Positions 55,034 to 63,358 of a stretch of DNA of 64,000 nt are shown one piece after another. A program made the position numbers and the translations under genes. Each line of letters opens with the position of its first letter. Within the stretch, counting starts at the first letter, position 1. Source of the DNA: Ochrobactrum sp. CM-21-5 (GTDB lineage: Bacteria > Pseudomonadota > Alphaproteobacteria > Rhizobiales > Rhizobiaceae); the NCBI RefSeq assembly GCF_014253075.1, contig NZ_JACLZJ010000001.1, positions 496,001-560,000 on the forward strand. The letters run 5' to 3'. Below the pieces are notes generated by a model. It did not search any database and was not told the DNA's origin. It saw nothing but the letters and a program-made list of their open reading frames with translations.

Positions 55034-55936
55034 TTACTTGGTTTCGCCGTCCTTGGTGACGACGCCAGGCACGATCGGCTGCGTTGCGGGTACGCTTTCG
55101 CCCTTGATCACCTTGACGGCGGTTTCAACGGCAACTTTGCCCATCTGGTCCGGATACTGGGCGATAACACCAACCATGACCGGATCGTTCTTCACAGCGT
55201 TGCGTGCTTCTTCCATGCCGTCGAAGCCGATCACCTTGACTTGTTTTTCGAGCTTCGCGGCCTTCACGGCAGAGGCGGCTGCGAGGGCTGCGTCATCGCC
55301 GAAGCCGAAGATGCCGACGATGTCGGGATTGGCCTGGATGATGTTTTGTGCTGCCGAAAGCGCTTCAGAGCGGGTGATGCCCGGCTGGACTGATACGATC
55401 TTGACGTCAGGATAGTTGGCGATGGTCTTCTTGAAACCTTCGACACGATCCACGACAGACTGCACGGTCGGGTATTCGATGACAGCGACATTGCCTTTCT
55501 CTCCGATGGATTTTGCCATCAGTTCGCCCGCCTTTTCGCCACCTGCGAAGTTGTCGGTGCCGACGAAGGAGGTCACGTCCACATTATTGGCCGGAACGTC
55601 GACAGTGATAACCTTGATGCCGGCCTTTTGTGCCTTGTTGATGGCCGAGCGTACACCCTTGCTGTCAACCGGCGAGATGATGATGACATCGACGCCCTTG
55701 GTGATGAAGTCTTCGACATCGGCGAGCTGCTTGCTCAGATCCTGATTGGCGATGGAAACTTCAAGCGGCACATTCTGGGCCTTCGCTTCATTCTTCATCG
55801 CGTCAGCGAGGGAGATGTAGAAAGGGTGCTGCTGGGTGAGAAGCGATGCGCCGATGCCTTCGGCTGAGGCAGCGCCTGCCATCATGGCCATGGCTACACC
55901 GGAAAAGAGAATGCGGCTGAGCGATTTGCGAAACAT
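55034..55936 (-). CDS. Periplasmic sugar-binding protein (CUT2/RbsB family)
   Basis: The 300-residue precursor has a signal peptide (MFRKSLSRILFSGVAMAMMA..., cleavage after ASA). The mature protein is of the RbsB/PBP1 fold: SLLTQQHPFYISLADAMKNEAKA, DFITKGVDVIIISPVDSKGVRSAINKAQKAGI and FVGTDNFAGGEKAGELMAK. It delivers the sugar to the permease-ATPase pair. It is the first gene of the operon, divergent from the LacI regulator across a 376-base gap that holds two operator-like palindromes. Confidence 0.94.
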   Translation of the reverse strand: MFRKSLSRILFSGVAMAMMAGAASAEGIGASLLTQQHPFYISLADAMKNEAKAQNVPLEVSIANQDLSKQLADVEDFITKGVDVIIISPVDSKGVRSAINKAQKAGIKVITVDVPANNVDVTSFVGTDNFAGGEKAGELMAKSIGEKGNVAVIEYPTVQSVVDRVEGFKKTIANYPDVKIVSVQPGITRSEALSAAQNIIQANPDIVGIFGFGDDAALAAASAVKAAKLEKQVKVIGFDGMEEARNAVKNDPVMVGVIAQYPDQMGKVAVETAVKVIKGESVPATQPIVPGVVTKDGETK

Positions 55937-56115
55937 GATTTCCTCCGAATGAACCGGCTCCCGCCGGGCGTCCTTCTAATGGGGACATAAGAATGATTTC
56001 CCAGTTGCTCCAACGCTGTTGCTAGCCTTGAAAGCCACACGGGAGGCAGAACCTTTTGCCGTGACCGGGCTTCTCCTAGACATGATAGAGCTTATTCATC
56101 GTGTCAATATATAAA

Positions 56116-56129
56116 TTTCCACGTGTAAA
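56116..56129. promoter_or_regulatory. LacI-type operator-like palindrome, site 1
   Basis: TTTCCACGTGTAAA is 12/14 self-complementary around a CACGTG core and lies 180 bases upstream of the binding-protein gene in AT-rich DNA. Read on the minus strand it matches site 2 at 11 of 14 positions. Confidence 0.5.
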
Positions 56130-56245
56130 AATTATAACGATTTAAACTGTGAGAATATGCCTTTCCAAAGTGAGCATTATCGAATCTTTGCCACGGCATA
56201 TGCGGATCGAAAGCCAGAATCGGGTTGCGTCTGCCAAAAAATAAT

Positions 56246-56259
56246 TTTACGCATGAAAA
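56246..56259. promoter_or_regulatory. LacI-type operator-like palindrome, site 2
   Basis: TTTACGCATGAAAA lies 54 bases before the LacI-gene start and resembles site 1 on the other strand. Two sites 130 bases apart would permit DNA looping and autoregulation. The rest of the 376-base gap holds no gene. Confidence 0.45.
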
Positions 56260-56312
56260 GAAATTTGGCTTGGGCGGAAAACTGAGCAAGCCAACACCGG
56301 GAAGAGTATGGA

Positions 56313-57344
56313 ATGGCCGATAATAAGATCAGGACGATGGAGGAGTTCGCGGCGGCAAGCGGCCTGTCGCGTCCAACGGTCTCGAAATATTTCGATAATC
56401 CTGAAAGCGTCAAACCTTCGACTCGTGCGCGTATCGAGAAGGCTCTGAAGGATTACAATTATCAGCCCAATATTTTTGCCGTCAGCCTGAACCGCAAGAA
56501 ACCAAAGAATATCGGTGTTATCGTTCCGCACATTTCGGATCCGTTTTATGCGGAAATCATTCGCCAGATCGAAATGCGCTGTCTGACGGAAGGCTATTGG
56601 ACCATCGTTCTTTCCTCCCATGGCGACCGCAAGCTGGAAGCGCGCGCCATGCGTACTCTGATGTCGCTCAAGATCGCTGGCGTTCTCATGGCGCCGCTGG
56701 GCTTCGACACGGATGCTAAGCTGTTGGCGAGCCTTTCGGATGCCATGCCGGCTGTCTTTCTCGATAGCCGCATCAGCGACGATCAGCCTTTCGTCGGCAC
56801 GGATAATCGCCAGAGCATTGGCAATATCACCGAATATCTCTGCCGCACGGGCGAGCATCCCTGTTTCCTCGAAATGCCCGCCGTGAACCAGAACGCACTG
56901 GAGCGACGCGCTTCCTATATTGCAACCATGGAGCGGCTGGGCATCGAGCCGATCATATTGCCTGTAACAGCGCAGAACTGGAACTTCGAAGAGCTGGGCT
57001 ATCAGGAAGCGGGGCGCATATTCGACGGTGGTGGTTTTCCGACACGCACGGTTCTCTGCGCCAATGATCGCCTGGCTTTCGGCGTGATTTCCGCCGCTTT
57101 CGAACGCCGGCGGCATGTCGGGCGCGAGGAAGGCTGCGATCTGCGTGTGGCGGGGCACGATGATCATCCGCTGAGCCGCTTCACTTGCCCACCGCTGACC
57201 ACCGTTGCGCAGGATTATCGGCAGATCGCGCAACTGGGTCTCGACATGCTGTTCTCGCGCATCAATGCGCAGGAAAGCGGTGCGGCTGTTGACAAGGAGA
57301 TACGCCGTCTCGGCAGCCATCTCATCATGCGCGGTTCCGCCTGA
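56313..57344 (+). CDS. LacI-family regulator of the sugar ABC operon
   Basis: The 343-residue repressor has helix-turn-helix EEFAAASGLSRPTVSKYFDNPESV at residues about 10-35, a hinge YNYQPNIFAVSLNRKK and a PBP1-like effector domain (NIGVIVPHISDPFYAEIIRQIE through VAGHDDHPLSRFTCPPLTTVAQD). It is divergent from the importer operon and is its obvious regulator. GGGAAG precedes the ATG. The inducer is presumably the imported sugar or its phosphate. Confidence 0.9.
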   Translation: MADNKIRTMEEFAAASGLSRPTVSKYFDNPESVKPSTRARIEKALKDYNYQPNIFAVSLNRKKPKNIGVIVPHISDPFYAEIIRQIEMRCLTEGYWTIVLSSHGDRKLEARAMRTLMSLKIAGVLMAPLGFDTDAKLLASLSDAMPAVFLDSRISDDQPFVGTDNRQSIGNITEYLCRTGEHPCFLEMPAVNQNALERRASYIATMERLGIEPIILPVTAQNWNFEELGYQEAGRIFDGGGFPTRTVLCANDRLAFGVISAAFERRRHVGREEGCDLRVAGHDDHPLSRFTCPPLTTVAQDYRQIAQLGLDMLFSRINAQESGAAVDKEIRRLGSHLIMRGSA

Positions 57345-57555
57345 AAAAACTTTCCTTCCATCTGGACTTTTTTCCTGCTCGCCTATGTGGATGAAGAGGC
57401 AGCAGTAAGTTATGTGGCGAATATACCGCTGCGACATCCGCGACCCACTCAGGAATACCTTGATATCGGTTCTTTGGTTCGACTGTACAGGGCTTCCGCC
57501 GAAAGCATGTGCCGATGCAAGGCGTAAGCGCTGCCATGCTTGAAGGGGTAAAGCA

Positions 57556-59865
57556 TTGCTTATTCTTCTGACATCTGTCGTTCTCTTGCTGATCGGGCTT
57601 GCGCTCGGTGCGGGAGGCATCTGGCTCGCTGTTCTTGGCGGTAGCTGGTATTATATTCTGGTGGCGGCCGGCTTCCTGCTGACCGCCGTTCTGTTGTTCA
57701 GGCGGAGCGCGACGGCGCTCTGGGTCTACGCGCTCGTCATCCTGGGCTCGCTGGGGTGGGCGGTTTATGAGGTTGGCTTCGACTGGTGGCAGCTTGGCGC
57801 GCGCGGTGGCATCATCGTGCTGCTCGGCTTCTGGATGCTCACACCATGGATAAGAAGACCACTGAATAACGGGGTGGGTGATAGTGGGTTGCCGCTGGCT
57901 GCCGCGTCGGTGATCGCGCTTGTCGTCGCCGGTTACGCCATGACGCAGGATCCGTACGACATCGCGGGTAATCTGCCCGCGGACAAGGTAGCAGCGACGC
58001 CGGATCTGGGCGGCAGCATTCCCGATGGCGAATGGCATCAGTATGGGCGTACGCCTTACGGCCAGCGTTATTCGCCGCTGACGCAGATCACACCGGCAAA
58101 TGTCTCCAAATTGCAGGTTGCCTGGCAATATCAGACCGGCGATGTAAAGCAGCCGCAGGATGTCGGCGAAACCACCTATCAGGTTACGCCGCTCAAGATC
58201 GGCGATTCGCTCTATCTCTGCACCCCGCACAACTGGGCCATCGCGCTCGACGCGGCGACAGGCAAGGAAAAGTGGAAATTCGATCCTAAAGTCGGTTTCA
58301 ACACGGATCGCCAGCATCAGACCTGCCGGGGCGTCAGCTACTGGAAGGACGCGACCGCCGTGGCTGGCGAAAAATGCGCGGAGCGCGTCTATCTGCCGAC
58401 ATCGGATGCACGCCTGATCGCACTTGATACGGCAAGCGGTGAAATCTGCACCGATTTTGCCGATGGCGGCACGCTTGATCTCAGCCATGGCATGAAATAC
58501 AACCCGGCTGGTTATTATTACTCGACCTCGCCGCCTGCGGTGGTGGGCGACAAGATCATCGTCGGTGGCGCCGTCAACGACAATTATTCGACCGAAGAAC
58601 AGTCGGGCGTTATCCGCGCTTTCGATATCCGCACGGGCCAGCTTCTCTGGAACTGGGATTCCGGCAATCCGGATGTCACGACGCCGCTGCCGGAAGGCGA
58701 GCATTACACCACCAATTCCCCGAACAGCTGGTCCGTCATGAGCGTCGACGACAAGCTTGGGCTGATCTATGTGCCGCTCGGCAACAAGGTGCCGGACCAG
58801 CTCGGCATGGATCGCAGCGAGAATGTGGAGAAATATTCCTCATCCATCGTTGCGCTTGATGTGAATACGGGACAGGTGCGCTGGGTGCGCCAGACGGTTC
58901 ACCACGATCTCTGGGACATGGATGTGCCGGCCCAGCCGGTTCTTCTTGACATCAACGGTGTTCCAGCACTTGTCGGGCCCACCAAGCAGGGCGACCTATA
59001 TGTGCTGGATCGCCGCACCGGAGAGCCGATCATTCCGATACGTGAAATTCCGGCTCCCACCGGCGCAATTCCGGAAGATCATACAGCGCCGACGCAGCCG
59101 ATCTCGGACCTGACCTTCAGTCCGCCGCCGCTTCGCGAGAGCGACATGTGGGGTGTGACGATGTTCGACCAGCTCGCCTGCCGCATCAAGTTCCACCAGC
59201 TTTTCTATGAAGGCCGCTATACGCCACCTTCCTTGCGGGGAACAATAGTCTATCCCGGTAATTTCGGTGTCTTCAACTGGGGCAGTGTGGCAGTCGATCC
59301 CGTCCGTCAGGTCATGTTCGGTATGCCGACATATCTTGCCTTCACGTCGCGACTTGTTCCGCGTGCGGATATTCCGCCGAAGGGCCAGGATGAAAAAGGC
59401 AGTGAACAGGGACTGAACCGCAATGACGGCGCGCCTTATGGCGTTTTCATGGGGCCGTTCCTGGGGCCGCTCGGCATTCCGTGCCAGACGCCGCCCTGGG
59501 GCTATGTCGCTGGCGTCGATCTGCGGACCGGCAAGATTGCCTATAAGCATCGCAATGGCACCGTCCGTGACATGTCACCAGTTCCGCTTCCGCTGAAGGT
59601 GGGTGTTCCCGGTATTGGTGGGCCGATGATTACCGCTGGCGGCGTTGCCTTCCTGGGTGCTGCGGTGGACGATTATCTGCGTGCTTATGATCTGACTTCA
59701 GGTAAACAGCTGTGGGAAGCGCGCCTTCCTGCGGGCGGTCAATCGACGCCCATGAGCTATACGGTCGGCGATCAGCAGTTCGTGCTGATGGTTGCAGGAG
59801 GCCATGGTTCGGTCGGCACGAAGCCGGGCGATTATGTGATCGCCTATACACTGCCAAAGAGCTGA
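57556..59865 (+). CDS. gcd: Membrane-bound PQQ-dependent glucose (quinate/shikimate-type) dehydrogenase
   Basis: The 769-residue quinoprotein has about five N-terminal membrane helices (residues 1-135) and a periplasmic eight-bladed propeller from about residue 150 (GEWHQYGRTPYGQRYSPLTQIT). Typical motifs include TPLKIGDSLYLCTPHNW, QHQTCRGVSYW, HHDLWDMDVPAQPVL and a C-terminal AGGHGSVGTKPGDYVIAY. It oxidises an aldose, usually glucose to gluconolactone, in the periplasm and passes electrons to ubiquinone. The start is TTG with AAGGGG eight bases upstream. PQQ synthesis genes are not in the window. Confidence 0.93.
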   Translation: MLILLTSVVLLLIGLALGAGGIWLAVLGGSWYYILVAAGFLLTAVLLFRRSATALWVYALVILGSLGWAVYEVGFDWWQLGARGGIIVLLGFWMLTPWIRRPLNNGVGDSGLPLAAASVIALVVAGYAMTQDPYDIAGNLPADKVAATPDLGGSIPDGEWHQYGRTPYGQRYSPLTQITPANVSKLQVAWQYQTGDVKQPQDVGETTYQVTPLKIGDSLYLCTPHNWAIALDAATGKEKWKFDPKVGFNTDRQHQTCRGVSYWKDATAVAGEKCAERVYLPTSDARLIALDTASGEICTDFADGGTLDLSHGMKYNPAGYYYSTSPPAVVGDKIIVGGAVNDNYSTEEQSGVIRAFDIRTGQLLWNWDSGNPDVTTPLPEGEHYTTNSPNSWSVMSVDDKLGLIYVPLGNKVPDQLGMDRSENVEKYSSSIVALDVNTGQVRWVRQTVHHDLWDMDVPAQPVLLDINGVPALVGPTKQGDLYVLDRRTGEPIIPIREIPAPTGAIPEDHTAPTQPISDLTFSPPPLRESDMWGVTMFDQLACRIKFHQLFYEGRYTPPSLRGTIVYPGNFGVFNWGSVAVDPVRQVMFGMPTYLAFTSRLVPRADIPPKGQDEKGSEQGLNRNDGAPYGVFMGPFLGPLGIPCQTPPWGYVAGVDLRTGKIAYKHRNGTVRDMSPVPLPLKVGVPGIGGPMITAGGVAFLGAAVDDYLRAYDLTSGKQLWEARLPAGGQSTPMSYTVGDQQFVLMVAGGHGSVGTKPGDYVIAYTLPKS

Positions 59866-59880
59866 CCGCGAAGCGGAAAC

Positions 59881-59912
59881 AAAAAACGCCGGGAGAAATC
59901 CCGGCGTTCTTT
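59881..59912. terminator. Bidirectional terminator between gcd and cueR
   Basis: Stem AACGCCGGGA / TCCCGGCGTT with loop GAAA is flanked by an A-run on the left and TTCTTTAT on the right, so it can terminate both convergent genes. The cueR stop is at its edge. Confidence 0.88.
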
Positions 59913-60360
59913 ATATTTTCCCGTGCAGCAACTCGCCTTTTCGCGGCGAGGGGCGTTTGTGCTTTTCCGGGCCGGTATCGGCGAGCTGGTGGATGATCGG
60001 GCAATCCGGGCGATTATCGCCATGGCAGTTCTGGGCAAGATGGCGAAGCGTGTCGGCCATCTCCTGAAGCTGGCGCATCTTGGCTTCCAGTTCCTCGACA
60101 TGACCAAGCGCGACTTTCTTGACATCGGCGGAAGCACGATTGCGGTCACGCCAAAGCGTCAGTAATGCTTTGATCTGTTCAACCTGAAAGCCGAGATCGC
60201 GGCTTGAGCGGATGAAGCGCAGGGTCTCGACATCTTTCTGCGTATAGACGCGATAGCCCGAACCGGTCCGTTCGGCGGCTTCGATAAGTCCGATGGTTTC
60301 ATAATGGCGGATCATTTTCGCCGATATGCCCGATGCAATTGCAGCCTGCCCGATGTTCAT
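59911..60360 (-). CDS. cueR: Copper-responsive MerR-family regulator
   Basis: The 149-residue activator has an N-terminal MerR winged helix (MNIGQAAIASGISAKMIRHYETIGLI), a dimerisation helix, and the Cu(I)-binding loop with Cys112 and Cys120 (NCHGDNRPDCPII), the same C-x7-C spacing as in E. coli CueR. It has a C-terminal extension of about 20 residues. It should activate the copA promoter at 47465, which has the matching dyad. Its own promoter lies at 60406-60433. Confidence 0.95.
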   Translation of the reverse strand: MNIGQAAIASGISAKMIRHYETIGLIEAAERTGSGYRVYTQKDVETLRFIRSSRDLGFQVEQIKALLTLWRDRNRASADVKKVALGHVEELEAKMRQLQEMADTLRHLAQNCHGDNRPDCPIIHQLADTGPEKHKRPSPRKGELLHGKI

Positions 60361-60405
60361 CCGGTTCCTCGCTGGCCTATCTGTTCGTTTCTAAGCTTTG
60401 CGGAG

Positions 60406-60433
60406 AATATAGGAACGCGGCACGTCGATTCAA
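60406..60433 (-). promoter_or_regulatory. Candidate cueR promoter
   Basis: TTGAAT (60433-60428) and TATATT (60411-60406) are 16 bases apart on the minus strand, 46 bases before the cueR ATG. The spacer has normal length and no CueR dyad, so basal unregulated expression is expected. Confidence 0.55.
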
Positions 60434-60449
60434 AGGGGCCCTGGAGGCG

Positions 60450-61193
60450 TCACGCAGCTCGGCCAGTGCGCTTCATCAAATAATATTCGACGGCCTGAAA
60501 GGCATCGAAGATAAGAATGGCGAGACCGGCTACCACAAGGCCACCTTGCAGCACGAAGGCGAGATTGTTGGAAATCAGCCCGGCGATAATCACCTCGCCC
60601 AGCGTTCTTGCGGCGACGGTGGAGCCGATGGTGGCCGTTGCAAGGCCAATGACAGCCGATAGTCTGACACCGGCAAGGATCACTGGCATGGCGAGCGGCA
60701 TCTCGACTTTTACAAGCCGCTGCATGCCTGTCATACCCATCCCGCGTGCTGCTTCCACGATAGGCGGCGGCAGCGTGGTTAATCCGGTAAGCGTGTTTTC
60801 GAAGATCGGCAGCATGCCATAGAGAAACAGCGCGATTAGCGTCGGTTTGTCGCCGAAGCCGAAAACAGGTACGGCAAGTGCCAATACGGCGACAGGCGGG
60901 AAGGTTTGGCCGATATTCACGAGGCTGCGCGACAATGGCAGAAATTCGGTACCATGCCGCCTGGTGACCGCGACTGCCATCGCCACCGCGACGAGTGCCG
61001 AGGCGAGCGTGGCCGCGGCGACCAGGCTCAGGTGCTGCAGGGTGAGTGTCATCAGGTTCGCGCGGTCATAGATAACCGGCGCACCTTCATTTACGAGAGG
61101 TCGAAAGACCGGCTCGAACAGATGCGGCTGCAACAGGAAAAGCAGCAGAATAGCCAGCAGCAACAGCCGTGGAGCAACGGAAAAGAGCCTCAT
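60450..61193 (-). CDS. yehW: Osmoprotectant/betaine ABC permease (YehW-like)
   Basis: The 247-residue permease has about six membrane helices. It carries the OpuCB-type segment NIGQTFPPVAVLALAVPVFGFG and the cytoplasmic coupling loop VEAARGMGMTGMQRLVKVEMPLAMPVILAGVR. Length and order match YehW of the E. coli YehZYXW system. The start overlaps the ATPase stop by 4 bases. It is the last gene of the operon. Confidence 0.88.
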   Translation of the reverse strand: MRLFSVAPRLLLLAILLLFLLQPHLFEPVFRPLVNEGAPVIYDRANLMTLTLQHLSLVAAATLASALVAVAMAVAVTRRHGTEFLPLSRSLVNIGQTFPPVAVLALAVPVFGFGDKPTLIALFLYGMLPIFENTLTGLTTLPPPIVEAARGMGMTGMQRLVKVEMPLAMPVILAGVRLSAVIGLATATIGSTVAARTLGEVIIAGLISNNLAFVLQGGLVVAGLAILIFDAFQAVEYYLMKRTGRAA

Positions 61194-62128
61194 GCCGGGC
61201 GCTCTGCCTGATGAAGGAGCTTGTCCAGTGTGACGCGGCCCAAGGGTCTGCCGTCAGCATCCAGAACCGGCAGTGACTGACGCCCCGACCACAAAAGTTC
61301 GGCCAGTGCATCGCGCTGCGAGGCGGTTACTTGCATCGTGCCGCCGTTGGCGTCGCCCGGTTGGAGCACTGTTTTCAGATCGTTGAGCGACAGCAACCGG
61401 AAGGGGCGTTCGCTCGTACCGACCAGCCTATCCACGAATTCCGTCGCCGGATGTGCGAGAATCTCGACCGGTCGGCCATATTGCAGCAGCTTTCCCTCAT
61501 CCATGACAGCGATGCTGTCACCAAGCGAAATCGCTTCTTCCATATCGTGTGTGACGAGCAGGATGGTGGTGCCAAACCGTTTCTGAATGGCTTTCAGGTC
61601 TTCTTGCGCCTTGGCGCGAATGACCGGGTCAAGTGCGCCGAACGGTTCGTCCATCAGCAGAATGTTCGGCTCGGCGGCAAGGGCGCGAGCCACGCCGACG
61701 CGTTGCTGCTGTCCGCCGGAAAGCTCGTGCGGATAGCGGTCGCGATAGTCCTGCGGCTCAAGCTGGAACAGATCGAGCAGTTCGTCCACGCGTGCGTCGA
61801 TACGTTTCTTGTTCCAGCTGAGCAACAGCGGAACGGTGGCAATGTTTTCAGCAACGGTGCGATGGGGAAATAGCCCATGCTGCTGGATCACATAGCCGAT
61901 ACGCCGCCGCAATTCATGGCCGGGTTCATCGCGGTTGCTTTTTCCATCGATGCGGATTTCCCCTTCCGTGGGTTCCTCCAGCCGGTTGACCATGCGCAGC
62001 AATGTCGTTTTGCCAGAGCCCGACGTGCCGACAATGGCTGTGATGCTGTGTGGCTCGACCGTGAAACTGACTGCGTCGACGGCCGCGCGCCCATTATAAT
62101 TCTTGGTGATATGGTCGAACTCTATCAT
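61190..62128 (-). CDS. yehX: Osmoprotectant/betaine ABC ATPase (YehX-like)
   Basis: The 312-residue ATPase of the OpuCA family has Walker A GTSGSGKTTLLRM, signature LSGGQQQRVGVARAL, Walker B LLMDEPFGALDP and switch histidine VTHDMEEA. The C-terminal 70 residues (about 245-310) resemble a single degenerate CBS-like segment (LPVLDADGRPLGRVTLDKLL), shorter than the paired CBS domains of OpuA ATPases that sense ionic strength. It overlaps both permease genes. Confidence 0.92.
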   Translation of the reverse strand: MIEFDHITKNYNGRAAVDAVSFTVEPHSITAIVGTSGSGKTTLLRMVNRLEEPTEGEIRIDGKSNRDEPGHELRRRIGYVIQQHGLFPHRTVAENIATVPLLLSWNKKRIDARVDELLDLFQLEPQDYRDRYPHELSGGQQQRVGVARALAAEPNILLMDEPFGALDPVIRAKAQEDLKAIQKRFGTTILLVTHDMEEAISLGDSIAVMDEGKLLQYGRPVEILAHPATEFVDRLVGTSERPFRLLSLNDLKTVLQPGDANGGTMQVTASQRDALAELLWSGRQSLPVLDADGRPLGRVTLDKLLHQAERPA

Positions 62129-63342
62129 GACGTTTTGCTCCGGTCGGAGATTTCAATTGCAGCGTCGAGGATGACGGCGGCAGCAAAGGCAAGCAAAACA
62201 GTCGGGAGTGCCCCCAGCAGCACGAGATCCATTGCAGTCTGGCCGATGCCTTGAAAGACGAATGTGCCGAAACCGCCGCCGCCGATGAGCGCGGCAATGG
62301 TGGTCAGGCCGATATTCTGCACCATGACAATGCGAATGCCAGTCAGGATGACCGGGAACGCTAGCGGAAATTCCGTCTTGACGAGGCGTTGCAGCCGCGT
62401 CATGCCCATGCCGCGGGCAGCGTCGGTTACAGGATCCGGCACATTCGCAAGTCCCGCAACGGTATTGGCGACAATCGGCAGAAGCGAATAGAGAAACAGC
62501 GCAACGAACGCGGGCGCAGCACCGATCCCGCGTATTCCGAGGCTCGCCGCCCATGGAAATTGTGTGGTCAGCCAGCTGAGCGGTGCAATCAGTATGCCGA
62601 ACAGCGCCATGGACGGGATGGTCTGGACGATGTTGAGGCTGTTGAGCACGAATGCACGCAGGCGTGGCAAGCGATGGCAGACAAGGCCAAGTGGAATTGC
62701 GGCGATGGTCGCTGCTGCCAGCGATCCTAGCGCAAGCTCCACATGACGTTGGGCTTCATTCCAGAAACTGCCGGAGCGGCTTTGATATTCCTTCATGAAG
62801 GAAATGCTGTCCCATAGCCCGGAAGTGAGCAGCAATGCGAGGAGCAGCGCTGCCACAATGAGCAATCCCACCCGCACCAGCGGGCGCACATGCATGCGCA
62901 CCAGACCGTCTGCCACATAAAGACTGACCGCGAAAAGCAGCAGCCAGAAGCCCGAAGCGGGCGAAATGCGAGCGTAAGAGTTTCCGTCCGGTGAAAGATG
63001 TGATGCGGCAAGCCCGATCGCCACCATAAGCACGGCCAGACCGGCCAGACTGGCCAGAAGGCGCAGGAACCGCCCGTTACCGAACAAAGCTATCAGCAGG
63101 CTCACTGCCATGACAATAACGAACGCCGTTGCAGGAGCGATCGGCAGCGCCTCGAAGAGAAAGCGCGGCTCGCCCTGCACGATACGGTTGGCTCGGAACG
63201 TGGCAAACGGCAATAACAGGCCGATGAGCCCCAGAACCGTTATCGCAAAACCCAGCTTGTCAATGCGATGGAGCAAGACTCCCAAACCGTTTGGCAATGC
63301 CTTTTGCGTCGCGGGTCTATGTGCTGCGATTATATCCGGCAA
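62125..63342 (-). CDS. yehY: Large osmoprotectant/betaine ABC permease (YehY-like)
   Basis: The 405-residue permease is longer than YehW because of an N-terminal hydrophobic extension with about four or five extra membrane helices (residues about 30-170). The transport core is at about 195-390, with SLNIVQTIPSMALFGILIAPL and DAARGMGMTRLQRLVKTEFPLAF. The E. coli YehY is similarly enlarged. The start is TTG at 63342, supported by GGAAGGCGGA a few bases before it and by its position 16 bases after the upstream gene's stop. Confidence 0.88.
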   Translation of the reverse strand: MPDIIAAHRPATQKALPNGLGVLLHRIDKLGFAITVLGLIGLLLPFATFRANRIVQGEPRFLFEALPIAPATAFVIVMAVSLLIALFGNGRFLRLLASLAGLAVLMVAIGLAASHLSPDGNSYARISPASGFWLLLFAVSLYVADGLVRMHVRPLVRVGLLIVAALLLALLLTSGLWDSISFMKEYQSRSGSFWNEAQRHVELALGSLAAATIAAIPLGLVCHRLPRLRAFVLNSLNIVQTIPSMALFGILIAPLSWLTTQFPWAASLGIRGIGAAPAFVALFLYSLLPIVANTVAGLANVPDPVTDAARGMGMTRLQRLVKTEFPLAFPVILTGIRIVMVQNIGLTTIAALIGGGGFGTFVFQGIGQTAMDLVLLGALPTVLLAFAAAVILDAAIEISDRSKTS

Positions 63343-63358
63343 GAATCCGCCTTCCGGG

